From Zeugodacus cucurbitae (taxonomy: Eukaryota; Arthropoda; Insecta; Diptera; Tephritidae): a stretch of 64,000 nucleotides of DNA. Numbering within the stretch: the first letter of the stretch is position 1; each line of letters begins with the position of its first letter. Where the stretch lies: assembly GCF_028554725.1 (NCBI RefSeq), contig NC_071669.1:4479501-4543500 (forward strand). Reading direction: 5' to 3'. Below are positions 23,701 to 35,529 of the stretch, piece by piece. The translations under genes and the position numbers were made by a program. The notes under the pieces were generated by a model, which was given only the letters and a program-made list of their open reading frames with translations, was not told where the DNA came from and made no database searches.

Positions 23701-24023
23701 TGAGCTGTACGAGTTATACGACGACATTGACATAGTTCAGCGAATAAAAAGACAGCGGCTACGCTGGCTAGGTCATGTTGTCCGAATGGACGAAAACACT
23801 CCAGCCCTGAAAGTGTTCGATGCAGTACCCGCCGGAGGAAGCCGAGGAAGGGGAAGGCCTCCACTCCGTTGGAGGGACCAGGTGGAGAGCGACCTGGTTA
23901 CACTTGGGATCTCCAACTGGCGCCGAACTGCGAAGGAGAGAGACAGGTGGCGCACTATCGTCGATTCGGCTATAACCGGCTAAACGGTTGCAACGCCAAT
24001 CACATACATACATACATACATAC
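20750..24023 (+). mobile_element. Full-length RTE-like non-LTR retrotransposon, copy 1
   Basis: The 5' end is set by alignment with the second copy: both begin ggatgg(g/a) and share about 240 bp of 5' UTR before the coding frame. The 3' UTR is only about 17 bp beyond the stop, followed by a (CATA)n tail. A single ORF with endonuclease and reverse transcriptase, a very short 3' UTR and a microsatellite tail fit the RTE clade. I could not find a convincing target-site duplication. Confidence 0.88.
20993..23983 (+). CDS. RTE-like endonuclease/reverse transcriptase, 996 aa, uninterrupted
   Basis: The N-terminal apurinic-type endonuclease domain (residues about 28-270) shows WNVR (32-35), AIQE (Glu 62), the GDFNARVG box (166-173), NQIDHV and SDH (261-263). 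The reverse transcriptase domain (about 530-800) shows HKKGDPTICANYRGISLLN, CGFRPGKSTTDQ, FVDFKAAFDS (Asp 635), GFRQGDSLSC and the catalytic LLAYADDIDIIG (YADD at 732-735). The C-terminal region holds LLYGAEAW and RLRWLGHVVRMD. The frame is intact with all catalytic residues, so it may encode active enzyme for target-primed reverse transcription. Such proteins are often misnamed 'craniofacial development protein 2-like' in insect annotation. It is not a host gene. Confidence 0.95.
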   Translation: MKNLRKPRMRHPPFDDDPCKRFKDNDIRACTWNVRTLNWEGASAQLVDVLIRLKADITAIQEVRWTGQGRKKVGPCDIYYSGHIKERKFGVGFVVGERLRRRVLAFTPVDERLATIRIKARFFNISLICAHAPTEEKDDVTKDAFYERLERTYERCPRHDVKVVLGDFNARVGKEGVFGTTVGKFSLHDETSPNGLRLIDFAGARNMVVCSTRFQHKKIHQATWLSPDRNTRNQIDHVVIDGRHVSCVLDVRTLRGPNIDSDHYLVAAKIRTRLCAAKNARQQTHGRFDVEKLQSQQTATKYSTRLALLLSESTHQHLGIRELWNGISNSLRTAAAETIGFRQRQKTSWYDEECRLAAERKQTAYLATLQTTTTRAGWDRYRELKREARRICRQKKKEAEMREYEELEKLADRGNARKFYEKMKRLNEGFKTGASSCRDQGGNLVTDVQGILGLWREHFSDLLNGSESTTPGDGEPDPPIDDNGTDVPLPDHEEIRIAITRLKNNKAAGADRLPAELFKYGGEELIRCMHQLLCRIWSEESMPDDWNLSVLCPIHKKGDPTICANYRGISLLNIAYKVLSSVLCERLKPTVNKLIGPYQCGFRPGKSTTDQIFTMRQILEKTREKRIDTHHLFVDFKAAFDSTKRSCLYAAMSEFGIPAKLIRLCKLTLSNTKSSVMIGKDLSEPFDTKRGFRQGDSLSCDFFNLMLEKIIRAAELNREGTIFYKSVQLLAYADDIDIIGSNNRAVCSAFSRMDKEAKRMGLEVNEDKTKYLLSSNKQSAHSRLGSHVTVDSHNFEVVDNFVYLGTSINNTNNVSLEIQRRITLANRCYFGLSRQLNSKVLSRRTKIKLYKSLIIPVLLYGAEAWTMSTSDETTLGVFERKILRKIYGPQNIGNGEYRRRWNDELYELYDDIDIVQRIKRQRLRWLGHVVRMDENTPALKVFDAVPAGGSRGRGRPPLRWRDQVESDLVTLGISNWRRTAKERDRWRTIVDSAITG

Positions 24024-24879
24024 CCAAAAATATTATATAGTCTCAGTGAAATTATTTGCAGTGATTTCTTCTAATCTTTTTCCGTAAGCCTTAAAATCAA
24101 ACAAATATTTTAATTACACCAAAATCAATATATTCTAAGTGCTTAAATTAAATGTCTTTTTATTTATTTGAACAGGATCTACATTGTATAAATTCAAACC
24201 AATCTCAACAAGATAATCCTCTAAACCAGAAATTTATTGCATTGCATTGTATAATATTAATAGGTACTAACAACAACAACAACCACTCAATTTTTTTCGC
24301 CACCCAACGCCATTTGTATGTCTGTCTGTCCGGTGCATATTTTAGTCAATTAATCATTATGAAACAACACAACTTTCCAAGCAATAAATCACGATTGCGC
24401 GCCACACACAGTATGCCACAAATGTAATCGCAGATTTTTGCATGCTACAACTGTATCCACATACAGACAGACATAACATAGTCACGATATGTGTGATGTA
24501 TAGAAAATATTTTATATAAAATAAAATAAATGTCATGACAATAACTAGGGGGCTCGCAAATGGTAAAATGGACATGTTTTAATTGATGCGGATAGTTTTA
24601 TATGGCAGACAAGTGAGGTTAGGGAGGGTAGGATATTTTTTTATATAGCAGAGTCCGGAGTAGATATTGGTGGAGACAATAATGTTAACAAATATTAAAC
24701 ATTTTTGGAGAAACATGTGTAAATATTATGATACACATTTAAATATTTTTTTTTTAAACAAGTAGTCATTTTCGAAATAGTTTTATATACTACTTGAGAT
24801 AATAATAACAGAATTAGTGTTCTATAACTAGTTTTATAGAGCTTATTGTAATATCAAACCTTTATATTTTATCTGTTTA
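24024..24879. other. AT-rich non-coding stretch
   Basis: No gene supported; short frames only. Confidence 0.5.
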
Positions 24880-26165
24880 AATTCGAATTTCGAAAATTAA
24901 ATTTCAGATATTTTCTTACACAAATATTGAAGCTCTCTTTATATGAAATAACATTTGAAAAATAAAACTTCGAAAAAAAAATTCGAATTTGGAATATTAT
25001 ATTTGAGAAATTTTCAGAAAAGCTATAAAATACAAAAATAATGAAACTTCCTCTAAATAAAATTAAATTTCGAAAATTAAACTTCGAAAAGAAATTTTAA
25101 ATTTCGAATATTTTCCTTTAAATGAAATTAAATTTCGAAAATAAAAAACGAAAAAAAAAACTCGAATTTTGAATGCTAAATACGAGATATTTTCAGAAGA
25201 GGTGTCAAATACAAAAATAATGAAACTTCTTTTAAATAAAATAACATTTCGAAAATATTTTGAATTTCAAAACTAAAATTTGATTTATTTCCAGATACAC
25301 TTTTTTGTGCAAATTTCGAAAATAATTTTCGAATATTAAATTTGAGAAATTTTCAGAAGACAAAAACTATTAAACTTCCTCTAAATAAAATTAAATTTCG
25401 AAAATATTTCGAATTTTGAATATTAAATTTGAGAAATTTTTAGAAGAACTAAATTAAATGCAAAAATAATGAAACTTCCTTTAAATAAAATTAAATTGGA
25501 AAATAAAAATTAAAAAAAAATGAATTTCGAATATTAAATTTGAGAAAATTTCGGAAGAGCTATAAAATACATATTTCGAAAATAAAGTTTTGAAAAAAAT
25601 TTTCGAATTTCCAATATTAAATATGAGATATTTTCAGAAGAGCTATAAAATACGAAAATAATGAAACTTCCTTTAAATAAAATAACATTTCGAAAATATT
25701 TTCAATTTCGAAAATAAAATTTGATTTATTTCAGAGAAACTTTTTTTTGCAAATTTCGAAAATGTAATTTTGAAAATAATTTTCGAATATTAAATTTGAA
25801 GTATTTTCAGAATTTTTGGAAGAGCTATAAAATGCAAAAATAATGAAACTTCCTTTAAATAAAATTAAATTTCAAAAATAAAAAATTGAAAAAAAAATTT
25901 TCGAATTTCGAGTATTAAATTTGAGATATTTTTTAGAAAAACTAAATACTAAAAACTAAAACTAAATACAAAGAATATGAGACTTCCTTTAAATAAAATA
26001 AAATTTCGAAAATAAAACTTCAAAAAATAATATTCGAATAATAAATTTGAGATATTTTCAGAAGAGCTATAAAATATAAATTTCGAAAATAAAATTTCGA
26101 AAAAAAAATTTCGATTTCCAATCTTAGATAAATTTGAGATATTTTCAGAGATTTTCAGAGATATT
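24880..26165. repeat. Tandem array with TTCGAA(A) motifs
   Basis: About nine degenerate units share 'agaagagctataaaatac', 'aaaataatgaaacttccttt', 'aaataaaattaaatttcgaa' and 'attaaatttgagatattttc'. Units begin at roughly 25014, 25193, 25353, 25441, 25552, 25635, 25819, 25934 and 26056, so spacing is irregular (about 80-185 bp). No coding potential. Confidence 0.75.
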
Positions 26166-27560
26166 TTTTTAACTTAAGCGCTTAAACAGCTTAATTCCCA
26201 ACAATGTGAACCTTATTGGCACGCTCAATAAATTGCCTTAAATATGCAGAATTCCATTTAAAATATCAAAATTTTAAAGTATTTTAAGACCACTTTTTGC
26301 GGTTAACCTTACAACAAAGAAATACACACGATCTCTTCCATATATACCTAAGCGCATATTGGGCACATGTGCTCACATTTTCATGCTCACTTCACAAGCG
26401 TGTATGACATCACGCGGCAACCCGAACGATCGAACGGCGCCGCAGCGTGCCACAACCACCGGAGACAATGAACGCTGTGTCGAACAAAACCGCAAAACGC
26501 TTTAAAGCGCTGAGCTGTAAAGCGATCGCAGTTGGCATATGTACCTATATATATACTATAATAAGTAGAAACACGAGCTGGTTATGCGGCAATAAAATTG
26601 CGATCGACAAAATGTGAAACCGCAAGATACTGGCGATATACATATCTGTGATGCGCGATATTTCAAAAATTTCGGTGAATACTACACACAAAAATTGTAT
26701 AGTTGCGGTGGGTGTTGCTACAAAAGTGTGACATTGAGGTTTATGAGGTCTATGTATGTGTGGAAAGACTAAGCAGGATAAGGTGGCTGTGAAGATTGAT
26801 CGCCACTATAACTGCTAGTTCAACCTTTTCTCGCTTGTATGCCTTCAATTAACCTCAGCTAACACGAAACCCACACGCCTTTGGCAAACTTTTCAAATGT
26901 AATTAACAACGCTTGTTCTACTGTGCCAGAGCTCGGCTGTCATATGCCTGTATATAAGAATGCATATCTTTAAAGTATAAATATATGTAGTAAAATACTT
27001 CCACGCGAGCACGCCAAGACCTTGATCCCGCATTAAATGGGAAACTTATTGGTAGCGCACATTGGCATTGGCCCAAAGAGGAACGTGCTTTGTGCTTTAA
27101 GAAATGCAGGCAAGCAGGCAGACAAGCTGGCAAGCGAAGTATGCTGATAGTCGCCGACAGTCAGTCAAGCAAAGTAAGCAGTCAGCCTGCAGAGACGCTC
27201 ATTCCACGGTCGTCCATATGGCTAAGGCGCGGCCACTCCCTAACTCAGCAACTACATGGTATATGCATATAAGACACAGGCAGTGTAAGCTCTCTCACAA
27301 TCAGTAGCTGCTGATCTTGACTTCTGACAAAGCAAAATACCCTGCGTGTTCGGTTGCATGCGTCCGCCCCGCGCTACTCGTACTTAGCCGCCGCTCCTTG
27401 TTTCTTCAGACACTGCTGTTGTTACCCAACCCATTTCGAGTTGTTGCAAATGCTTTGACTGCGACTCCGACTCTTACTCCGTTGGCGTTGGTGGCCCAAC
27501 CCAACCCATTTCATGCCATGCCATTATCACTGCAATCCGTTCAATATTTTGAGCTATTTA
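26166..27560. other. Mixed-composition non-coding stretch
   Basis: Includes a less AT-rich part (26400-26540 and 26990-27540) with no convincing exon. (AGGC)-like short direct repeats occur at 27104-27140. No transposon similarity recognised. Confidence 0.4.
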
Positions 27561-27562
27561 AC

Positions 27563-27598
27563 ATAAAAAGCAGTCGAAAGAGCAGACGTGTTTCAGTT
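27563..27598 (+). promoter_or_regulatory. Candidate TATA + initiator core promoter
   Basis: ATAAAAAG at 27563-27570 lies 32 bp upstream of the A of TTCAGTT (A at 27595). TCAGTT is a perfect arthropod initiator and the spacing is canonical. No downstream DPE is apparent and no ORF follows, so if real it would drive an unidentified or non-coding transcript. It may also be chance. Confidence 0.3.
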
Positions 27599-27599
27599 C

Positions 27600-28923
27600 T
27601 TCATTGGGAACTCAGCTGATTTTTTTTTTTTATTTTTGCTGCTTTCTTTGTTTTATCGCTTGTTGTTGTGCGTCTTTCTTTATTAACTGCGATTTCCTTT
27701 TATTGGTTCCTGTGTCGCGTACAAAAATTTTAAATAACTTTCAGCGCAGAATTTTAATTAAGCCATGTCGCATTCGCAGCGCTTGTGGCTTTGCATATTA
27801 AGAATTCGCGAAGCAGTGCGCTTACGGAGTTATTTTTAAAGATAATGAGGAATAAGGAATGAGTGGATAATGCAAATTCGGAAATAATCACTTCAACTTC
27901 AGCTTTACTTATACTTTTTTAGTGAATTTGTGATTCTAAACGGATATTGGAGATCGAAATCGCTTGCGGAAGAGATTACCGACTTAGTCACTTAAATATT
28001 TTTCCATAGTTCCTAGATGGAACTTAGGGTCTCGATATATAACTCGTTTAACTCTATGATTAATATTTAAGAATGGTTACACTCTCAAAATTTTCACAGT
28101 CATTTATTTTTCAGAAAAAAAGTCTTCTTATTCCTCGAAAAAGTATACATGGGTCCTAAATAAGCCAATCTATCTTTATATCCCACTTCAAAACAGGTTC
28201 GATCTAACTTAATATAACCTTAGGCATTCTAAACTAAGCTGATCTAACTTAACTCAATCTAGTACAATCCCTCCACGAACATATCATTCAGAACCCATTG
28301 TTTTGTCACCTTACATGACCTAACTCAACCAACAACTTGACAAAATATAATTTATCTTTACGTTCATAAAGAATACTGTAAGCTTTCATAACCTAACCCA
28401 ACAAAACAATCTAAATAATCGTTTTCCAACCTAGCCTAACCTAACTTAAATGACCAATATATAATAAATATTTCTTTATTTTAAATAATAATTAAACATA
28501 AAGTGAGAAATGTATGACAAATATATTTATAAATATCTATAGGCATCCATATATACATATATTCTCCGCTGCTGCAGCGCGGTGCAATCACCCTGGGCAA
28601 GGTCAGTTACAGAGCGATGTGCCGATTAGAGTAGAATCTAACGAGCGCAGCCAGCTGTATAATCAATGCAAAAGTAATTGGTAGAGATAAGTTCGCATAT
28701 AAGTGAGAACTTATTTGCATTAGGGTGGCACGGAAAAGGGTCCAAGTATTTTTTTTCTTTAATTTTGAGGGCTCGAAAGTCTAAAGTAGAATTTATCACT
28801 AGAATCTGAATCACATTGTTGTAGAATTTAGTGTCACTCCAATCAATTTCTGTTAAAATTTGTTGAATCATAGAATCCGTAGGGAAATAAGACATGCTTT
28901 TTAAACGGCAAACTTTTAAAATA
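27600..28923. other. AT-rich stretch with a CCTAAC-rich tract
   Basis: No gene. Between about 28195 and 28455 the motif (t)aacct(a)ac/ctaactt recurs in degenerate form. Confidence 0.45.
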
Positions 28924-29231
28924 TTAGGTCTAGATGTTTCTAGGTTTAAGCACTGGTCGATTAAATCGATTAAATCGTTTTATATCGATCTTGAACATTT
29001 GTGTTAACATTAAGCCAACAAAATATTTGTAGAGATCTGTTTGCATCCCAAACTTATTCTCAACTGAAAATGTCACTTTTTTTTGCTTTTCTTTTTTAAT
29101 TCCAAGAAAAGTGCGGCTGAGGCTCAACGAATGCTTTCGGATACGTACGGTGAGGCTGTACGAAAAAAAGCTTAAGTGAAAAAAAGCCTTAAATTTACAT
29201 AAGAACGGCGAAAGCAAAGTTGTAGATCTAA
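28924..29231 (+). mobile_element. Internally deleted mariner-family element (keeps N-terminal coding end)
   Basis: The right end 'acggcgaaagcaaagttgtag' and the left end ttaggtcta match the terminal repeats of the elements at 41816-42154 and 59016. The TA target is intact on the left. Inside, a short stretch at 29104-29163 codes for KKSAAEAQRMLSDTYGEAVR, typical of the N-terminal helix-turn-helix of mariner transposases. The rest of the transposase is missing. About 30 bp of the left terminal repeat appears deleted. Confidence 0.75.
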
Positions 29232-31775
29232 TTGTTGAAAGCTATTGGTATCATAGAGATACTTCTCTTAGTGAATTAGTCTTATAAACGCACTTAAAAT
29301 CTGTCGGCAAAGTTTTTGAGTACATTAGTTTGGAAGCTTCCACTTCGCTTTGTCGAATAGTAGCTTTCAGAGCTTTTTACAAGCTCTCAAGTATAGGTAT
29401 TATTGGACTTCTCAGGGCTACTTAGAGTATAGAGAGTTCAGTGCATAAAGTAATCAAGTTCTAGAAGCTTTTTCACTCAAACTTTCAGAGCTTTTCAATC
29501 CCGGTTAATACAAAGCCACTCAACCTTTGAAATATTGTGAAAAAATAAATGAAATATGCCCAGCATTTTACAACAACACAAAGTGCATCACATTCTGATA
29601 TACGACTGATAATTAATGAAAGCCCCCAGAAGCTTTTCATGAGCTTACTAAGCACTCCGACGAATTTTAGTTAATCACTTATGCGTTTCTGGCTGACTTC
29701 TCGTTATTTACATATATGAAAAAGTAAACAATAAAGTGCTCGTGAGTATTTTTTACAATTATATGTAAAATTCAAAAGTAACAACAACAATAAAACAAGC
29801 AAAAAATAGTCACAACTTGTAAAAGTCGTAAACGCTGCCGCTGACTAAAACAGCAATTGAACTGTGTTTACATTGGCTGATTGCACGACTGCCACAACTA
29901 CAAACTAAATAAATGATTATCCAACCATGCGACTGTATGTCCGTCCGCTTGCCGAGCTATGCTATACTATAGTTATGTGTGTGTGTGTTGTTGTTGTACA
30001 TTTTTTATTGCGCTTATTGTTATTGCAATTGCAGCGTTGATTGCCGTCTGTGCTTGGGGTAATGAATTGCTTTGCATTGGCAACGCCTGACTGCGCTGAC
30101 AAAACGCCGCAAAGTGGATAGGGCAGACTGAGTCACACACACACTCAGATATATATTGTATTGTGTGCATTTTCACTACAAATTGGCTAAATACTTCTCT
30201 GACTGACTGTGCGATTATTTAAGTTTGCTTGCTTGCAACAAAGTGGCAAATGTCAGCAGCGGCGATGGAGGAGGTGGAGGTGGAGGTGGCTGGAACACAC
30301 AATAAGATAACTGCATATATATGTATGTTAGCACAAAGCTGTGACTAACTGACAGTCTGCTTGAAGAAGAGAAGGCGAATGCGCGTTTTAGGCGCACAGC
30401 ACTCCACAGCGCTTGCCATGCTTGTGGCTGCTGCCAGCCTACCAGCGTAGCGAGCTGATGGTTATTGCTGACAATGAATGCCAAGCGGCGGCGGTGCGTT
30501 GACAGCAATCGAACGAGCCAGCGCGCCATATGCTCTCACATATTGTATACTATATACATACAAATGCATAGAAATATCGCCGGCGATACGCGCGTAAACT
30601 ACCTTGAACCCAAAAAATGAACGCATTAAACGCATGCAGTGCGAATGGCAACAAAATAGCGCTAAGCTCGCTGCGGGCGCGAGTGCTGTGGAGCGCGTGT
30701 GTGGCTGTGGCGTCAACGGCGATTGGGGCTGCATTAATGCATTCGGCCAAACCGACCGACCGACGTCAATATATGTAATGCATTCTAGGCAGACGGTGTT
30801 GTAGTATGAAGACATTTATGTATGAATATATCTATGTATGTTGATATTTTTATGTGCTGATTGAAATGCGTTGAAATTATTGGTGTTGTTGTAAATAAAT
30901 TTTAGTTGAAGCAAAATTTCGATTTCACCCTCAGCATTTGGTAATATATTTTGTTGTGCGGGCATAATTTGCTGATTTTCGAACACTGATTTTTGAAAGG
31001 AATCGGCAAATATTTCGAATATTCTTACCCCAAGTTAAGTATTGCTCTGATAACAATATATTGGAACTGGTAGATTATGAAAGACAAGTGAAGGTTCCAA
31101 AAACGCTCGGTTGCCGTTGTTTTGGCTTCATAGTAGTAAATCTCATGAAGAGTTTTAAGGTGTTAGGTGGGTTTGAAAATTAAAAAAAAATCGATTTTTT
31201 TATTAAATAATATAATTTGTTTAAAATATTATCTTCAAATTTGCTTTTTGTTTGTTTTTTTTTTTTTTTTTGAAAATCTGTCAAAGATTCAAATTTTAAT
31301 TTTTATATTTGTTTCGTTCAATAACGAGATTTATTCATGTATGTACCAACATTTTTTTTTTTTTTAATTTTGATTTTGATTATGAAAGGGCTTATATTAT
31401 ATATACATTTTGATGTGATAATTTTCTCAAAAAAGGCTAATTTTTTCATCTGATGAAATGTATTGAAAAATTCATAATATTGATATGAAAATTTAAACGA
31501 AAAAATGGAATTGTTCAAGATCATGGAAAAATAAATTACGAAAATTAAAAAAAAAAAATTTAAATCAGCCGAAAGCTCTTTCGTTAATCCAACCGAACTT
31601 TTCGGAAAAAACAAGATTTCGCGATAATCGTGTTTAAAGTTTCAAGCCAAACTCAATAACTTCGCTTCTACTGCTTAAATCTCTATAAAAAGTTGAGATA
31701 ACATTCTTAAGAACGTATACTTCAGAAAAAAAAATTTCAATTTTTTGACCGACTTCAATATATATAACTCCTTAA
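29232..31775. other. Non-coding stretch
   Basis: Contains more agctttt/aagctct motifs at 29220-29660, (GT)n at 29977-29998 and a less AT-rich region at 30050-30780 where long overlapping frames on both strands look like chance. No exon supported. Confidence 0.4.
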
Positions 31776-32479
31776 GGGCTTAGGGGTAGTCAGGGTTTCC
31801 AAAAAATCATTTTTTTTGCATTTTCGTTTAGTGTAATATCTTCAAAATATTCTCTGAAATTTTTAAGTTGATAAGATAATTACATTTCGAGTTATTCGAC
31901 AAATAACAAAGAGCGTTTGGGCACTTCAACACGCTCAGGAAAAACTTTGAATGCGTTTATCTCAAAATTATGTTTTTTGAACTGGTGGCAACTGTAACTC
32001 GATAACCGCTCGGTAGATTTTAATGAAATTCATACAGCTTTTAGAATACATAATAAACTTAGGCCTGATCGCAGGATTTGTTTTTTCAAAAATTTCGATT
32101 TTTAAGACCAATTAACTGTTGATTTATTTCCGAAAATTTAGAAAAAAATTCCTGAGGCCGCCATTTTGTTAATTTTTGAAAAAAAAGCTTCGATCAGGCC
32201 CAGGATTATCTATTTTTAAAACTAATTTTATTTATCTGATTGATTTTAGATGAATCTCCAAGGAATTATAATTGTCACCGCAAGGACCTTTTTTTGAAAC
32301 TGGGTAGATAGCTATAACTTTGGGAATTATAATTTTTTTTTCGAATTATCGTGACTGCAAGTCAAAACATTGTGTACTAATTCCGTATTATTACTTTCGT
32401 AAAATAACATGATTTAATAGCAAAAAGAAAGTTACTGAAAATTCTCATTTTTTTCGTGACTCTGACTACCCCTAACCCC
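31776..32479. mobile_element. piggyBac-like MITE, TTAA-flanked (704 bp)
   Basis: The left end gggcttaggggtagtcagg and the inverted right end ggggttaggggtagtcaga differ at only two positions over 19 bp. TTAA flanks both sides (31772-31775 and 32480-32483), the target duplication of the piggyBac superfamily. There is no transposase, so it is non-autonomous. The interior contains gccgccattttgt and caccgcaaggacctttttt, both shared in related form with the element at 49881-50607. Confidence 0.85.
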
Positions 32480-32650
32480 TTAACCACTAATGAGTTATGC
32501 TGTCCACGGCAAGAGTATTATGTTTTGAGACGTCAATGTACTCCCAGCTGACTTTTCGGATTTTTTAAATAAAAATTCCACAGCATACTTCTTTTACAGA
32601 AGCAAATAGTTAATGGCAACCCTGGTTACTAGAAATATAAAAATTATATA

Positions 32651-32810
32651 CAGTTGAACTTCCCTAACTAGAATCACAATAATCCTCAAAAAAACTTCGA
32701 GTTAGAGAGACTTTCGAGTTACGGAATGTAATTTGTATGAAATTTAACATTTATTACCAATTCAAGAGTTCAAAATATGGAGAATTTCGAAATATAGAAG
32801 TATACAACAA
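32651..32810. mobile_element. Degenerate pogo-like MITE
   Basis: Starts TA-cagttgaacttccctaacta and contains tcgagttagagagact. This is the same left half as the element at 63345-63574. The right end is eroded ('gaaatatagaagtata'). Confidence 0.65.
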
Positions 32811-35529
32811 TGTACTTTTGCTTTGACAAAGTTGCTCATAAAACCCATTAGCTACTTTAAATTGGCTCAGGAAAGCTTGTAGGACCTTTTATTGGATGTT
32901 TAGTATACCAAGATACTACATAAATGAAAGGAAAAGCTCGAGCAATGTGAAAAAAATATTATAAATAAAATTATAAACCAAAAATCATAACAAAAAAAAA
33001 ATTAAAAAAATTCCTTGGCAAGGTAAAAAAAAATATCAATAAATATTTATGAAAGCATTCTTGGATCTTTTTGTAAAATGAAATATATAGGAAACAAAAA
33101 CCATTAAAACTATACAAAAATTATAAAAATGATTATAATAAAAAAAAATAACAAAACATGACTCAAAAATATATGAAATACCAGAAATCGCACAATTAAA
33201 GTAAATATTTAATTACTGCCATTTTTATCACTTAAAATAAAACCTACAAATCATTGGCGAAACTTTTCATCCGCCAAAATAAAAAGTCAAAATTAATTCG
33301 GGTGACGAACTCCACAACAACTTTGACACTAATATTTGCGCATCGCACGATGAGTAAAGCAAGAAGCAGAGAAAGAAGAAAAGATTTCGCGCGATGCCAT
33401 TGAACTTTGACAGCTTTTTAGCATAAATTTTGCAAGCATACAAGAGCAGCAACCAGAAATGTGAGTGCCGAAAGGGGCGGACAATAAAAGAAAGAATTGG
33501 CGGTGAAAGTGCGCTGCAGCCGCCGAGGAGCCGACCAGCACACGACAACAACAACAACACACCTCTGCACATACAACAAATGTTTATTAGGTATTCATTG
33601 CTTTAATTAAACTTGCATGACGCTGACAGCCGCAGGGAGAAACTAAATACATGCGCGGGTACAAATAACGAACTACAACAGGGAGGCGGCGGCAGAGTCA
33701 CTGTTGACGCTGTTGATAAAGCCAAGTGGAGTTGTTGGAACAACATTAATGTCAACAACATCAACATCATCATCATCATTATCATCGAGGCAGCAGTACC
33801 AGCGGTAGCTACAACAACAGCAACAATAACGGCGGCGTCTATTAGCATGCGCCTAAGTATCGCCAGCGTCTGCGTCACCAAAAGTAAACGCAATAACAAC
33901 AACAACAACAAATATAAATAACCGCCTACTTTGCTGCATTTTCACCAGCCAAAACCGAAATCTACTCGTTTCCCGCCACTTTCTGTGTGCGCGCGCTTTG
34001 AGCTTGTCTGTGCGTCCGTCTGTCTTACTTTCTTGCTTTCTTTTTTCAACTTCAGCACTTCTTTGATTGTGGTCACAAGCGTAGCTTTTATGACTATGGC
34101 TTGCCAGTGAGTTGGCCAGCAGTGCAACAACAACACATAAGGTGCCTCAACTTAACTCAACCAACTGGCAGTCAAAGCGGCCAAACAACAAAATGCGCAG
34201 CCAACCAATCAAATCGCAACACAGTGAAATTGTAGTTGAAACGCTGGCTTGTAATTTGTTGTAATTGTTGTTGTTGTTGCCATTGTAAGTGTTTAATATT
34301 TGTTGTAAGTATTCTTGTAATTTAGTTAGCCATTAAAAGCAAAAACTTACAACATTTCCCGCAACACCAATAAACTGTTGGTTACAAATAACAACAACAA
34401 CAAACAACAGCAACAACATACAACAACCACATATACATATATATCTTTTGTATTCATTTATTCATTCATTCACTCGCTCGTTCGCTGGCAACTTTCAAGC
34501 AACTCCCCAACTCTATGTATGTTAAGCCAACAGCGCGGCAGCAAAAGCTTGGATTTTCTAGACGAATTGCCAGACGAACTAAACGCTAAGCCACACCATT
34601 GTGTTTCTTACAACAACTGTGCTCAAATGTACATTTAATACAAGCAATTGTTGTTTTTGTTGCTTAGTGTATTGTATATCCATAAGTGTGTGTGTTGAGC
34701 GTGGAAAATTGCGGCTTAGTTGGCTGCCACTTGGGCTGGAAAAATATGGGTGGAGCTACGGTTTTTCAATTTGGAAAATTTCGCGCCATCAACTCGGGCT
34801 CGATTTTCGTTGGTTAAATTATTTTATAACTGTAAATAAATTAGTAGAGTTATATATAAGTAGCACATATGACTTATAAGTGTTGAAGTCTTTATGTGGA
34901 AATTGTTGTACGAATCGTCAAATCGGAGTAACTGATTAATTAGCTAAACATATCAACGTTAGTGTTGAGCTGTTTAGTCGAAGAGACCGAAACCCATAGG
35001 TATTAGTAGCAACTAGGCTTACCAAGTACAGGGCGCGCCAAAAGCTTTCGAATTTTTTACTGCAATGCGACAAGATTTCACTGCTGTTAATCAACGATCG
35101 TGAATTCGAAAAGGTGTAGCAATACATATGCGGTATCTTTGATCACTGACTGGATGCTGTTGGTGAAATTTTTTAAGTAAAAAATTATATGAAATGAAAA
35201 AGCTGCCAGTGTTGCCACTTTTTTGAAATTCAAAACAGCTCACATCTTTAGGGTTCTATAAAAAAAAAGGTATTTTCTGGCAGCCATTGTTTTTGGGTAG
35301 CAAATGATTAATTAAAACATATTTTTGACTAAATGAAGCCTCTGCTAAGGATCTAACAGCTTTTTTGAGCTGGCTTAGTGCGTGTAGGATGACTCATATG
35401 TCAAAAAATACAGTTCATATTTCAAAAAGTAGTAGAATATATTGCTAAGGTCCAGAAAAATGCGGGCAAAATTTCAAGATATTATAAGAAAAGCTAAAAT
35501 TTGTAAAATTGAAGAAATTCAAAGCTTGC
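32811..35529. other. Non-coding stretch with AAC/GTT microsatellites
   Basis: 33540-33560, 33895-33912, 34262-34280 and 34388-34415 are (AAC)n/(GTT)n tracts; 33766-33790 is (ATC)n. Long frames over these (for example 33613-33921) are repeat translations. No exon or transposon recognised. Confidence 0.45.

Noticed and set aside
20735..24040. Target-site duplication for RTE copy 1
   Set aside because: Only about 5 bp of AT-rich similarity flanks the element, not distinguishable from chance.
28195..28455. CCTAAC-like motifs suggesting a relic of insect telomeric repeat
   Set aside because: Highly degenerate and interspersed, and flies have lost TTAGG telomeres; more likely simple AT-rich drift.
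30215..30815. Overlapping minus-strand frames in a GC-richer patch
   Set aside because: Two frames are open at once, there is no recognisable domain, and no splice structure could be built.
31157..31190. ttaaggtgttaggtgggtttg resembles a piggyBac-like MITE left end
   Set aside because: TTAA is present but no matching inverted right end was found nearby.
33613..33921. Plus-strand frame with Asn and Ile runs
   Set aside because: Translation of (AAC)n and (ATC)n microsatellites; no conserved composition or context.
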